NCBI GenBank assembly: GCA_038380435.1
Contig: JAWZYU010000013.1
Location: 7,402,401-7,466,400 of the forward strand
DNA: 64,000 nt
Direction: 5' to 3'
Source of the DNA: Ryuthela nishihirai
Lineage: Eukaryota; Arthropoda; Arachnida; Araneae; Heptathelidae
Position 1 is the first letter of the stretch; each line of letters starts with the position of its first letter. The position numbers were made by a program, and so were the translations under genes. Positions 47,254-57,289 of the stretch are shown here, one piece after another. A model generated the notes under the pieces. The model saw nothing but the letters and a program-made list of their open reading frames with translations, was not told the origin of the DNA and did no database searches.

Positions 47254-49045
47254 CTTGGCCAACAATGATAGAGTACAGGCCTGCTCAATTCGAGTTTTCT
47301 CGAGGCACTCTTATACAAAAAAAATATCCGCCAGGGGATGCGCAAACACTTGACAAACAAATCATGTTGTCTGCATAGGTTTTTATTGAGTGCTTTTTAT
47401 GTTCGGATTTAAAACTGCGATCTTTTCAAAACTTACCATTATTTAATGCACAATTTCTCAAATTTTCTCTATTCTTAAAGTTGGTGATATGTTGTTTTTG
47501 GATGTGTCAGTCCAGAACAGATATGTATGATATAAAAACAAAGGTACAGGAGTTGAAGATCAAAGGTCAAAAGGGCTACACATCTCATGTTCAAAGGATG
47601 TGTACGACTCCAAATGAATGGGGACTCCCCACTCCCACATTAGACAACTGACTGCAAATTCGATTACCTTCAGAACCCCATGGCCTGAAGCTATGAGGAG
47701 TAGGGTGAGAGAGAGAAAGCTCAGTCGTGGGTCATGTGGTATATATCCTTGCACCTTTGCTTGCCTCGTTCTCTTGGTAGAGAAATTCGGTACCTTTTAC
47801 AATCAATTTTTAAAACAACTATAAACTACATCATTTTGAAAAAAAAAATCGGAAAGACAGCTGAAAATCCATTGCAACTTTCAGAAAAAACCAGGATGAA
47901 AGCAAAATAACACGAGAAATAAAATCGAAAAACGCGATGATGCTAAGTGCTTGGCATTCAAAGGCACAAAATTTCTCCACTCAGATGTTGAGCTCGCAGC
48001 ACTGAACAGGTTAATCAGGAGAAAGGAAGTAACCTTCTTTTTTTGCATCTTTCTGATATCCAATTTCTTTTGTCGCTAATGCATAGAGTATTATAATCAC
48101 AGTAATAATTCAAATCACTAACTCGAAGTAATATCTAATATATAGTCAATTGCACATGATTGACTGACAGGGATCATATTGATTCTAACTTCAGAAAGTG
48201 TAAGTCGTGATATTTCATCAATAACTATGCAACACCAAATAAATTTTTAATTTATCTCTATAAAAAAACAATATTCTCTTAAAAGAAAAAAAAAATTGCA
48301 TTTTCCCACCCCCTTGAGTCTAGTGGTAAACTCATGGTTGCTAATGGTACAACGTAACTTTCACATTCTACATCAAAATTTCAAATTTCTAGCATAAATG
48401 CATTGTTTTCAATGTTCATTTGAAATTTTCAACTTTTTCGACAGAGGGTGCATTTATAGTTTCTGGGAGATTAGGAAAGTGAAAATCATAATATTTCATC
48501 AATACCTGTTCAATGCAAAAAAAAAAAAGTTTTATCTCTATAAACAAATTTTGCTGTGAGCAAAAAAATTGCATTTTCCCACCCACCTTGGGTCTAAGAG
48601 GTGAATCAATTGTTGCCTATGAAAACTTCAGGACGTTCACATTCCACCACCAAAATTTCGAATTTTTAACATGAATACATCGTTCGTAAAAAATAAAAAA
48701 CCCTAGTATTTTAGTTTGTTATGGTATACAGAAGCGAAATCACCAAACTTATGATTTTTTAAATCCAAATTTCTGTGATTTTTCTTTTTAAAAACACTTT
48801 CCGATTAAAAATATTAACAGCATATAAGTTACAAAACATAAATGTAGCATATTTTCCTTCCCAGGGTTCTTTACATTCACGAAATTTGAAGTTTTTCCTC
48901 GCTTTAAAACAAAAATGACTGAAGGACCAGTTTGTTTGCCAAGTGTTTGTGCACCATCTAGTAAGATTTTGTATTACAGGAGGCTTGTGTAAATTGCCTT
49001 TTTCAAGCAATTGCGCAGGCCTGTACTCTATCATTGTTGGCCAAG
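47254..49045. mobile_element. DNA transposon with perfect 31-bp terminal repeats
   Basis: 47254-47284 and 49015-49045 are exact inverted repeats, beginning CTTGGCCAACAATGATAGAG. The element splits a LINE fragment that resumes on the other side, which fixes its borders. The flanks ATCTCTAC and CTCATACT suggest an imperfect duplication of about 6-8 bp. No transposase frame is recognised. The right third consists of the ~280-bp tandem repeat also found at 23453-24010. Superfamily is not assignable by eye. Confidence 0.82.
48180..48710 (+). repeat. ~280-bp tandem repeat inside the DNA transposon
   Basis: A unit tail at 48180-48290, a full unit from TTTTCCCACCCCCTTGAG (48302) and a second from TTTTCCCACCCACCTTGG (48575), period about 273. 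Words shared with 23453-24010 include CTAGCATAAAT.CAT.GTTT, TTTGAAATTTTC, TTTCATCAATACCT and TTTATCTCTATAAACAAA. Confidence 0.75.
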
Positions 49046-49130
49046 CTCATACTGCCCATAACCAGCATCTTTAACAAAAGTCGCAAGCAAATTAAACTGA
49101 GACAAGACTGTAATTCAAAAAATACACAGG
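49046..49130 (-). mobile_element. RTE-like LINE fragment, right of the inserted transposon
   Basis: CTCATACTGCCCATAACCAG and CAAATTAAACTGAGACAAG continue the LINE sequence interrupted at 47253 (compare CTCATATTGCACATC...AATTAAACTGTGACACC in the copy at 20450-20515). Confidence 0.6.
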
Positions 49131-49632
49131 CAAATAAAAAAAAATTTTTTAAATTAAAATTTGCAAAAGTTTTTACTCAAAAATAAAATAGAAATTATAC
49201 AGAAAAAATACAAAATCATATGGAATGTGCTGCTGTTAGCCAACACCTTTGGCATAGTTTCCATTTGAGAAAGGAGACCAGGGTTGATAGCTAGTCTTTT
49301 TTAATGTTTGACATGATATATTTGTTTTTAGTACTCAAGCAACAAATCACAACCATGTTTCACATCATTCTCACATGTGAGCCATTGTCATGATCCTCTG
49401 ACAAAGCCATGCAGTGATTATTAAAAAACAATGTCATTTAGATTATTGATAGTCGATACTGTCATGTAACATCATCCTGCTTCACCAGTTAGTGTCATTT
49501 TGCATTGTACATATGAAATTCTTCAGATAATTTTATTTTTACTTTTTGATAATTTGATGGAAGAAAAAAAAAAAGAATATTTTTTCACTATTACAGCAAA
49601 TTTGCATAGCCAGGGTTAAGCTGTGATCCCAT

Positions 49633-50228
49633 GTACCGTATATTTCCGCAGATAAGACGATAGTTGAATCATAAAAAAAGGCCCACAAAATCCAGGCCGT
49701 CTTATAGGACAGATACAAAAAAAATTAGATTGAAATTTATATAAATTGAAACCATTATTACTACAACTTATCGAAAAATCTATCATATTATTTAAATACG
49801 CTATATGATAATACATTACATTGTGATAGTAAATAATACATTACATTGTAATAGTAAAACAATACTAAAACAAAATAAATATTAAAAGTTATGTTTATTG
49901 AGCTACTGAGGAAAAAACGGACAAACCGTAATTATTTACTAGTACAGAGTAGGGTATGTCCACAAAATAGAATAGCCCATACGACGCTTTTGTGAATAGT
50001 CAAGGTCATTACCCGAATGCCCGAATGTTTGCGAATAGGACATAATTCCGTATACGCTATACAGTATTATTATCCAGATGATGATCGCCGATCTAAACCA
50101 AATTCATTGGCCATTGATAGTTTGGTGTCGTCTTATAGCACAGATATATGCTAAAACTATAAAACTTTGACGAAAATTTATACCTCATCTTATCTGAAGG
50201 TCGTCTTATCTGCGGAAATATACGGTAC
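49633..50228. mobile_element. MITE-like element with perfect 28-bp terminal repeats
   Basis: 49633-49660 and 50201-50228 are exact inverted repeats starting GTACCGTATATTTCCGCAGA. Sub-terminal CGTCTTATAG occurs on both sides. About 540 bp lie between with no frame. It ends only ~80 bp from the donor of SART3 exon A. The ACCGTATATTTCCGCAGATA end resembles widespread animal MITE ends, but I cannot name the superfamily. Confidence 0.82.
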
Positions 50229-50310
50229 TTCAATTTCAAAAACAGCTTGAATATTTAAACACACAGCAAAATAAAGAAATGAACAAATAAATGAATGAAA
50301 GAATGAGTAC

Positions 50311-50418
50311 CTTCATTCCATTTTATCCGTCGCCTCAGGTAGTCAAGGTAAGCCAACCATAATTGCCTGTATTCTTCTCCTTGAGTAAATCCTGCTTGAA
50401 GAGCTCTTTCAAATGTTT
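50311..50418 (-). CDS. SART3: SART3-like exon A (HAT repeat)
   Basis: A 108-bp exon on the minus strand. It is preceded by acceptor TTTGTTGCAG and followed by donor GTACTC. It begins with two bases completing a split codon, encodes TFERALQAGFTQ, then a stretch ending in AYLDYLRRRIKWNE, and leaves a single G that the next exon's AT completes to Asp. The segment WLAYLDYLRRR matches the SART3 stretch around WQAYLDYLRRR, a HAT-repeat helix pair with its conserved Trp, Tyr and Leu. There is no stop in frame. The donor departs from consensus after GTA, which slightly lowers certainty of the exact 3' edge. The preceding exon is not found in the 13.6 kb to the right, so it probably lies outside the window. 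Confidence 0.85.
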
Positions 50419-51460
50419 CTGCAACAAATTTTACAATGTAAAACTTGTGATAACAATGCAGTTTAAAATATAAATAACACTATATTTGTTAATAGTTTGC
50501 ATTATGAAAATCATGAAAATTCAGACTTATTTTCCATAATTAAGATTTGCCATTGCAGAGTAGAGATATCACTGAAGTCATGATAAAAACCTCATTGCTC
50601 TCTTATAACTTATAGAGGTCTCAACACTATGAATTAGCATAAAAAATTCATATAATAGTTTATGACAAATATATAATAGTTCTCATACTATAATTACTAT
50701 AATTCTCATATACTATAATTTATCATTATCTTGATTACCTTACACTAAGATAAAGGTTAATAATACAAGATAAGATAAACATATAGCATGTTAAACAAAG
50801 TAACGATAAAGCTGAGATTAACACCAAAAGGGCTTATCCATAAGGCTGAATCTGTAAAAACTTTGGTAAACACACCCCATACTTGTGATGAATTTCAAAG
50901 GCCTTATTATGTAATACAGCTTTAATCATGATTAAATTGATATTTATAGTAGCTGTGGCTTTATTATTCAATATAATAGTTCATAAAACATTATAGTAGT
51001 CCTTAAACATCTTACTATTATCAATGTTTTACTTTCTCCTTTAAAAATTTCCTATTTTTGTAACACACCACTGTTTCATTGCAATGCCAACTATTGATAC
51101 AAGATAATGGCAGAAGTAATAAATGCAAAAAATAATCACAAGATGAAAAATACTGAGAAACAAACACTACCACAAGAACATGAACTGACCATCACTAGAT
51201 GAAAACAAAATCCCACAGAAATGAAATGCAAGTTTGCAAAACAACCAAATTCTTATGAACATGATAGGAATTACTTGCAAGATATTTGATTTAAATAAAA
51301 ACTTCTTAAAGTCATATTCGAAACTTACCAAAAATTGTATATTCAAATATTTCATTTAGCATAAAAATACATCATTATTATTCAAAACATATAGAAACAT
51401 AGTAAAAATTTTAAAAATTAAAACCATCTATTCAATTATATTCACAAATCCACGTGGATT
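50419..51460. other. AT-rich intron; one LINE tail fragment
   Basis: Intron preceding SART3 exon A. I searched the minus strand for the preceding HAT exon and found none. The only recognised piece is the LINE 3' tail at 50815-50940. Confidence 0.5.
50815..50940 (+). mobile_element. RNase H LINE, 3' tail fragment
   Basis: GATAAAGCTGAGATTAACAC, GGCTGAATCTGTAAAAACTT, ACACACCCCATACTTGTGA and TATGTAATACAGCTTTAATC follow the same order as the tail at 19957-20085 (GATAAGCTAAGATTAAGGCC...AATGTAATACAGTTTGAATC). Confidence 0.55.
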
Positions 51461-51465
51461 GGTAT

Positions 51466-51973
51466 TGTTATAAATTTAAAATGGATGAGTACTGAATATG
51501 AGAATAAGTATATTCTACAATACAAATTACAAAACAATGCAATTTATTACAAAAGCATGGATGAAATTACTTATAAACAAATTAAATATTATTGTACATA
51601 AAGTAATAATCTTTTCTTACAAAACAGTTAACACTAGTTCTGTCTATTCAATTGATCAACATTTACCTCTTACAACTTTAGAGATAAAATGACTAAATGA
51701 TTCTTTGTTTACCTTCGCTAATTTTGTCTTACTTTTAGTCTTCTTCACAGCCTTCTTGTTAGCTTTGATTCCCCCCTTTGCTTGTACTATTTTAGACCCA
51801 CTAGTGCTGAACCTCTTTTCACAAATCCATAACTCACAATCCAATCTTTCTTAAATTTCAGATCAGTTCTGTGTTCCAATTCATTTGTTACATAAATCTC
51901 ACACAGAAGCATAGGCGAGCATTCACATCACGTTTTTCATAAACTCACTGCAGCACGTTCATCTGTCGTAACA
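51466..51973 (-). repeat. 3' LTR (508 bp)
   Basis: On the minus strand the LTR starts TGTTACGACAGATGAACGTG and ends in TTTATAACA. It matches the split right-hand LTR along its whole length with scattered substitutions, a 4-bp insertion in a shared small ORF (AATCCAATC versus AATC) and a ~13-bp difference near 51668. Confidence 0.9.
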
Positions 51974-51988
51974 CTGCCCTCTCCTTAG
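51974..51988 (-). promoter_or_regulatory. polypurine tract
   Basis: The minus-strand sequence AAGGAGAGGGCAG lies immediately upstream of the 3' LTR start. It is the expected plus-strand DNA priming site; a C near its end is a blemish. Confidence 0.7.
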
Positions 51989-52199
51989 GTCTTGTTTGTC
52001 CCAAACAATTCCAGATTCCGAAGCTTCTTCAGTTCTTTGATGAAACAGGGACAAATGATCCATATGAACCACCTTCCACTTTGTAGTTGGACATTGATGA
52101 ATGCAATATACCATGTCATTAATCCTGTTAACTACTGTATATGGACCTTCCCAAGGTTTTTGAAGTTTTGGTGAAAGTCTTTTCTTTCAATGTGTACAG

Positions 52200-53362
52200 C
52201 CAAACAAGATCTCCTTGACCGAAAACAGTTCCATTCATTTTACTGTCATATCTCGTTTTGATTTTCTCGCTTGCTAAGTTGATGTTATGTCTGACGGAGT
52301 GATGGATTTCTTCTAGTCATTGTTGTAATCCTTGTACATATCGTGGAGTGGACACAGGCATTGCTTCGGGCCGACCATATAAAAGGTCACAGGGAAGATG
52401 TTACTCTCTTCCAAAGAGTATCATGGAAGGTGTCTGTCCAGTTGTCTCATGCACTACTGTTATGTATGCTAACAAAAGGAGTGATATATGGCAATCCCAG
52501 TCCTATTGATGGTCATCGACAAACAATGCTAGATGTTGAGCAATTGTCCTATTAAATCTCACAATCATACCATCCGACTGAGGGTATAGGGGAGTTGTTT
52601 TGGTTTTTGAATACCTAATAGTTGGCAGATGCCTCTAAACACATTGTATTCAAAATTCCGTCCTTGGTCAGAGTGGAGTTGCAAAGGTACTCCATACCTA
52701 CTAATCAAGTTATTTACTATCATCTCTGCAACTGTTGTTGCTTCCTAGTCTTGGATGGGATAGACCTCAGGCCACTTCGTGAAATAATCGATTACCACTA
52801 ATAAATAGCGATTTCTATCATCAGTCCTGGAACGGATCCATTACATCAATGGCTATTCTTTCAAAAGGGGCACTAACGTTATACGTCTGCAGCTTACCCC
52901 AACTACTTTCTTTGCTGCATAAACCTGATATTGCCTACAACATCTTTCAATGTCTACCCTACTTTTCAGCCAATGAAATCATTCCCTGGCTTTAGCTAAT
53001 GTCTTATTAACACTGAAGTGTCCTCCAGTGGCACTATCATGCACATCTTTCATCACTAGTTCCACTCAGGAGTGAGGAAGGATTATCTGCCAAAGGATTA
53101 GCCATCCAGTGGGATTTTCCCATCTTCTGTATAATACACTGTCTCTCACTTCTAAGGAGTTCCACTGTGCCCAGTAACTTTTCGTAGTTGGACTATACCT
53201 CGAGATTTGCTCCCAATTAGGTCTTACATCAGATTTTTCAATCAAATCCATTATTGGCCTTATATCTTCATTGTCTAGTTGGACCTTTCCATTTTCTATT
53301 GGACTCCAGATGTTAGAAGTATCACTGTTTGCTTGTGTTGATGTTATTTGTTTTATGGGCAT
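52200..53362 (-). pseudogene. gypsy integrase remnant
   Basis: Joins DNA copies into the host genome. Upstream, 53362-53066 has WEQISRYSPTTKSYWAQWNS and VLYRRW, the linker before the zinc domain. The HHCC domain (53040-52910) reads GHFSVNKTLAKARE, stop, then FHWLKSRVDIERCCRQY, so a stop falls inside it and the last Cys position is Tyr. The core has PFERIAIDVMDPF, then VVIDYFTKWPEVYPI (about 52870-52750), then GVPLQLHSDQGRNFE. The C-terminal side ends in MNGTVFGQGDLVWLYT near 52200. It is broken by stops and frame shifts. Confidence 0.8.
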
Positions 53363-53570
53363 TACCTCTTAACTACCAAATTTGAACTCTGCATTATAGG
53401 AATGCTTACAGTTGTCAATACATGGACGTCTGGAAAGGGTATCTGCATTCCTAAGCATTTTACCACTTCGATGCTCGGTGGAGAAACTGTATTCTTGTAA
53501 CAGCTGTATCCACCTTGCAATTTGTCCTTCAGGGTTTTTAAAGTTTAGTAACCACCTGAGTGCAGCATGA

Positions 53571-53876
53571 TCAGTGTGTATAAGAAATTTCCGGCCATAG
53601 AGATAACGATGAAAATTCTCTATTGCTTTTACTATTGCTAACAGTTCTTTTCGTGTGACACAATAACTTCATTCTAGTTTGGATAGTTTTGCTAAAGTAT
53701 GCAATAACTTTTTCTTGTCCAGCTTCTTGTTGTGAAAATACAGCACCAACTCCTGTGTTACTTGCGTCAGTATCTATTATGAACTGTTTTCCAGTTTGTG
53801 GATATGCTAACACTGGTGCTGTGGAAAGAGTCTGTTTCAACTGTTGGAAGGCTACTTCACATTCGGTGGTCAGCAT
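53571..53876 (-). pseudogene. gypsy RNase H domain remnant
   Basis: Degrades the RNA strand of the hybrid. A 101-residue open frame has CEVAFQQLKQTLSTAPVLAY, FIIDTDASNTGVGAVFSQQE and EKVIAYFSKT, with the catalytic Asp in DTDAS. The following YCVTRKELLAIVK-type segment is frame-shifted at about 53665, where a stop-like CAATAACTTC replaces the expected reading. Confidence 0.82.
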
Positions 53877-54109
53877 GAACCACTGGCCCTCCTCTGTCAG
53901 ATGATGTAATGGCCTTGCGATGATGCAAGTTCAATAAAACTACGAAGTTAATGAACATATTGTGGTGGAGGCCAGTCTCTTACAACTTCTATCTTAATAG
54001 GATCAGTCTTAATCCCTGATGTAGTGATGACATGACCAAGGAATGAAATTCTTTCTGGAACAGTTTACACTTAGTAGGTCCCAATTTTAGCTTGGCTGCC
54101 CTAAGTTTT

Positions 54110-54605
54110 TCAAACACTTGACAAAGATTTACTCAAATGTTTTTCAAAAGTCTTTCCAAGAATGATGATGTCGTCCAAGTAAACTAGGCACACCTTTGAA
54201 GACAAACCTTTGAGCACCGACTCCATTAGTCGTTCAAATTTTGCAGGTGATTTGCAAAGTCCAAATGGCATCACTTTAAACTGCCAAAATCCATTTCCTG
54301 TAACGAAAGCTGCTTTCTCATGGTTTTCAGGATGTATACCAATTTGCCAATATCTGCTCTTCAAGTCTAATGTCGAGAACCATTCTGACCCAGATAGTGT
54401 CTCCAGTGTATCATCAATCAGGTAAAGGAAAGCAGTCTTTCTTTGTTATATCATTCAGTCTGCAATAATCCACACAAAATCGGGTAGATCCATCCTTTTT
54501 CTTGATAAGAACTACTGGTGATGTCCAGGGACTCTGTGAAGGTTCTATAATGTCTTGAGTTTCCAAGTCCCTTATGAGTTGTTCCGTCTCCTCCCGTTTT
54601 GCCAA
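54110..54605 (-). pseudogene. gypsy reverse transcriptase remnant
   Basis: Copies element RNA into DNA. The two frames 54605-54414 and 54364-54110 belong together with a break near 54410-54365. The first has [20 protein letters not shown] and [13 protein letters not shown]. The second has KSRYWQIGIHPENHEKAAF, FKVMPFGLCKSPAKFERLM and the catalytic VYLDDIIIL at about 54187-54160. All core RT motifs are present, so the damage is mainly frame shifts. Confidence 0.87.
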
Positions 54606-55019
54606 TGGAAGCCTCCTTGCCGGTCGATGGACTGGAGGAGAATCACCAGTGTTGATCTTATGTTCTGTTAGGTTAGTATGGCCATAATTATTTGATGTAG
54701 TAGAAAAAAGTCGAAAAACTCTTTCAGTAGGTTCTCAGCCTTAGCAACTTGGTCTTCAGTTAATATTCTTCTTGCTTCTCTCCATAAGTCAGTAGGATGA
54801 GATGGGATGTCTGTTTGGTGTTGGTTTGAGTCAGTAACTTCTATTGTATTTGTACTTGTTACCCAAGTAATAGGTTCACATATTACTAATTCTTCACCCT
54901 TTTTTAATATTCTATTGGATTTCTTACAGTTCATCACTCTGATAGGAATCTGTTCTTTATCTACACTGACTAAAGTCCTTGCAACCAGGACACCATGACC
55001 CAAAGCTCCTTTACCAGAG

Positions 55020-55520
55020 GCATCAGTGACTGCTAATTGGAAGGCCCCAGAAGTCTCTGCCCCGATGTCCACGGACTACAATTTCACTTTGTGCTGGGAT
55101 TTCTGTGTCTTCTGTCACTAATATTATGGTCACACTTGATAAAGAATCAGATGTTTGGCTAAGCAGAGGGAACTCTGCTGTCTTATAGATGAGTAGGCTG
55201 TCACTGGGTCTAATACTGAATCCACGTTTCTTTAGCAAATGAAGGCCTAATATGCATTTATCGTAGATGACAGCGATGTAAACAGGATGGCGTACCAACA
55301 GCTACCAACTCTGATGTTGAGTTCTGTCTTTTCATGGACTTTAGCACAATCTCCAGTGGCTCTTTATAGGGTTATATTAGACTGTCTAGCATTCCAGTTT
55401 GGGTAAGATATTATCTTCTTTATTATGTCTGTTCTGAGTAAAATTACATTTGCACCAGTGTCTACTATCATACGGCAAGGCACTCCATTCATAGTTCCAT
55501 CAACTACCAATCCGTTATTC
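55020..55520 (-). pseudogene. gypsy aspartic protease remnant
   Basis: Cleaves the Gag-Pol polyprotein. Minus-strand translation of 55505-55430 gives NGVPCRMIVDTGANVILLRT, with the catalytic DTGA at about 55464-55450. A downstream frame (55298-55023) carries YDKCILGLHLLKKRGFSIRP, equivalent to the ILGxDxL region of retroviral-type proteases, with His in place of the usual Asp. A frame break lies between them. Confidence 0.75.
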
Positions 55521-55599
55521 TCACCATGTAGTGTTGAAACATGGGTGACTTCCCCTGGGGCCTACCAATCAACAGCCAACCTCTGCCCTGCAAGACTGA

Positions 55600-57148
55600 C
55601 TAATTTCTGTTTCCCTGAAGCTGTTGTCTAGTAGATGGACTTGGACTCCTCATTTGTTTCTTATTACAGTTGGAACGAATGTGTCCGGTCTTGCCACAAT
55701 TCCAATACTGGATGTTTGTAGAAGTACTTTGATAGGAAAGTTTAAGATCTTTCAAAACGGATAATATTGTTTTGGTTAGTTCTTTCATTTCACTATCCTT
55801 TTCTACAGTTTCTTTTGCATTCACAAATCTCACTCTGTGTTTGTTCACTCGGGAGGAAAGCCTGGAGCACTCGTACTTCATGAGATGTACCACAGCAGAC
55901 TTTAAAGTTTCACCTTCCAACATCCTCAAAGATTGTTCAGTTTCAGGGTCAGCAAAAATAAAAAATAAATACCCCCTCAAGCAGCTGCTTGTCACAGAGG
56001 TCTGACAGGAGACTGTCAGTTTATATGCCATAGCAGAAGGTCTGAGAGGATGGCAGATCCTCAGCAAAAAAACGACACATACATCCATGCCTTACCCAGG
56101 GCTCGAACCCAGGTCCCTTAGATCAGTAGCCAAATAGCATATACAATTAATAATACATATAATGCATACAGTAACATACATTTAGATCAGTAGCCATATA
56201 CAATAAATTGTAATTGAGCTAAGTTGTCTTGAATTTCTGGTGGACAGTTATTATAAGCCAATCTAACTAGACGTTCAATATCACTAGCAAGTTCTTGCAA
56301 AGTTTTGCCATTCTTTTGCATACGATGTTTAAATTGAGTCATATAATATTGTTTTAAATAACTATAACCAAACCTGAGTTCTAATGCAGAAACCAGACTT
56401 TGATAATCAAGTTTTCTTCTGGAACAGACTGTAAAACTTCCGCAGCAGAAATTCTTAAGGAAACTGCAAGAAAACTGGCCTTCTGAAATTCATTCCACAC
56501 ATTAGCTCTAGCGATGACTTCAAACTGTGTTTTGAAGACTGTCCAAAATGATTGACATCACATGTGGATGGTTTAGTTGTATTTCTAGCAATATGTGTAA
56601 AAACATTGTCACTAAAATTACCATTGTCACAAGAAGAAGGTAACCTTTGATTTCCTAAAATCTGAAACTGACATTCACAATCAGTTCTTACACTTTCAAT
56701 TTGATGCTTAACACTATCAAGTTTTGAATTAAAATCACAAGTGATTTCATCAACATTACACTTGACCCCATCAATATCATTTTTTTACACCATCAATTTC
56801 AACCTTTAAACTATCACACTGTCTGTTCAGTTCAGTTTTAATGTCCTTACACTGATCAGTGACTTCACAGATTTCTTTTATTCAGCTCATTATTTTGATC
56901 AGTAATTTTCCCAATTTGAGAAGCCATTTCAGCTCTCAGCTCTCAATTTGTTCAACTGAGTTCTCACTTTGTGTAGCCATATTGGCTTTTAAGCAATCAT
57001 TTTGTGCAGCCATTTTGGCTTTCAAGTCATCTTTATGAGAGACTATCTCAGCTCTCATGTCACCAATTTCACTTCTTTGGGCAGCTATTTCATCTTTAAT
57101 GTCAGTTATTAATTTCACTAACTCATCCATACTTCTAGTTAAAGGCAT
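55600..57148 (-). pseudogene. gypsy gag remnant with SINE insertion
   Basis: Gag forms the particle and binds RNA. The start is ATG at 57148 (MPLTRSMDELVKLITDIKDE), followed by a heptad-like coiled-coil region (57100-56680) with repeated KANMATQ/KAKMAAQ units. The middle is scrambled by stops. The end (about 55710-55660) has a zinc knuckle YWNCGKTGHIRSNC whose first position is Tyr, not Cys, so metal binding is lost. SINE B sits at 55965-56140 inside the coding region. Confidence 0.75.
55965..56140 (-). repeat. SINE family B inside gag
   Basis: Matches 33897-34080 (CCCTCAAGCAGCTGCTTGTC, GAGACTGTCAGTTTATATGC and AGGGCTCGAACCCAGGTCCC). The tRNA head beyond the B box is lost. Just to the right, TTAGATCAGTAGCCA is repeated (56120 and 56183) around an AT-rich 60-bp spacer, suggesting local slippage. 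Confidence 0.75.
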
Positions 57149-57159
57149 TTAAAATAATA

Positions 57160-57180
57160 ATATCCCACTGCTGACAACAA
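57160..57180 (-). promoter_or_regulatory. primer-binding site
   Basis: Starting one to two bases inside the 5' LTR, the minus strand reads TGTTGTCAGCAGTGGGAT, close to TGGTGTCAGAAGTGGGAT, the complement of an animal leucine tRNA 3' end (recalled, not searched). Mismatches fit decay. Confidence 0.55.
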
Positions 57181-57181
57181 T

Positions 57182-57289
57182 TGTTATAAATTTAAAATGG
57201 AAGAGTACTGAGCATGAGTATAAGTAAATTCTACAATACAAATTACAAAACAATGCAATTCATTACAAAAGCATGGATGAAATTACTTA
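57182..57289 (-). repeat. 5' LTR, inner part
   Basis: Matches 51466-51573 (TGTTATAAATTTAAAATGGA...ATGGATGAAATTACTTA). The LTR is interrupted at 57289 by the RTE LINE and resumes at 59571. Confidence 0.9.

Larger units (their letters stand above)
1037..50418 (-). other. SART3: SART3-like gene, partial (four internal HAT-domain exons with giant introns)
   Basis: This is the extent of a host gene seen only through four internal exons on the minus strand (50311-50418, 39502-39567, 13093-13148, 1037-1146). SART3 is a nuclear protein that helps re-anneal U4 and U6 snRNAs and recruits deubiquitinases; its N-terminal half is a chain of HAT helical repeats and two RRMs follow. The four exons join in phase (1-base/2-base split codons at the first two junctions, whole codons at the third) into about 113 uninterrupted residues aligning by eye to the later HAT repeats of human SART3. 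Introns of about 10.7, 26.4 and 11.9 kb are filled with transposons. The start codon, early HAT exons and the RRM exons are not in the window. The gene assignment is from recalled family sequence, not a search. Confidence 0.85.
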
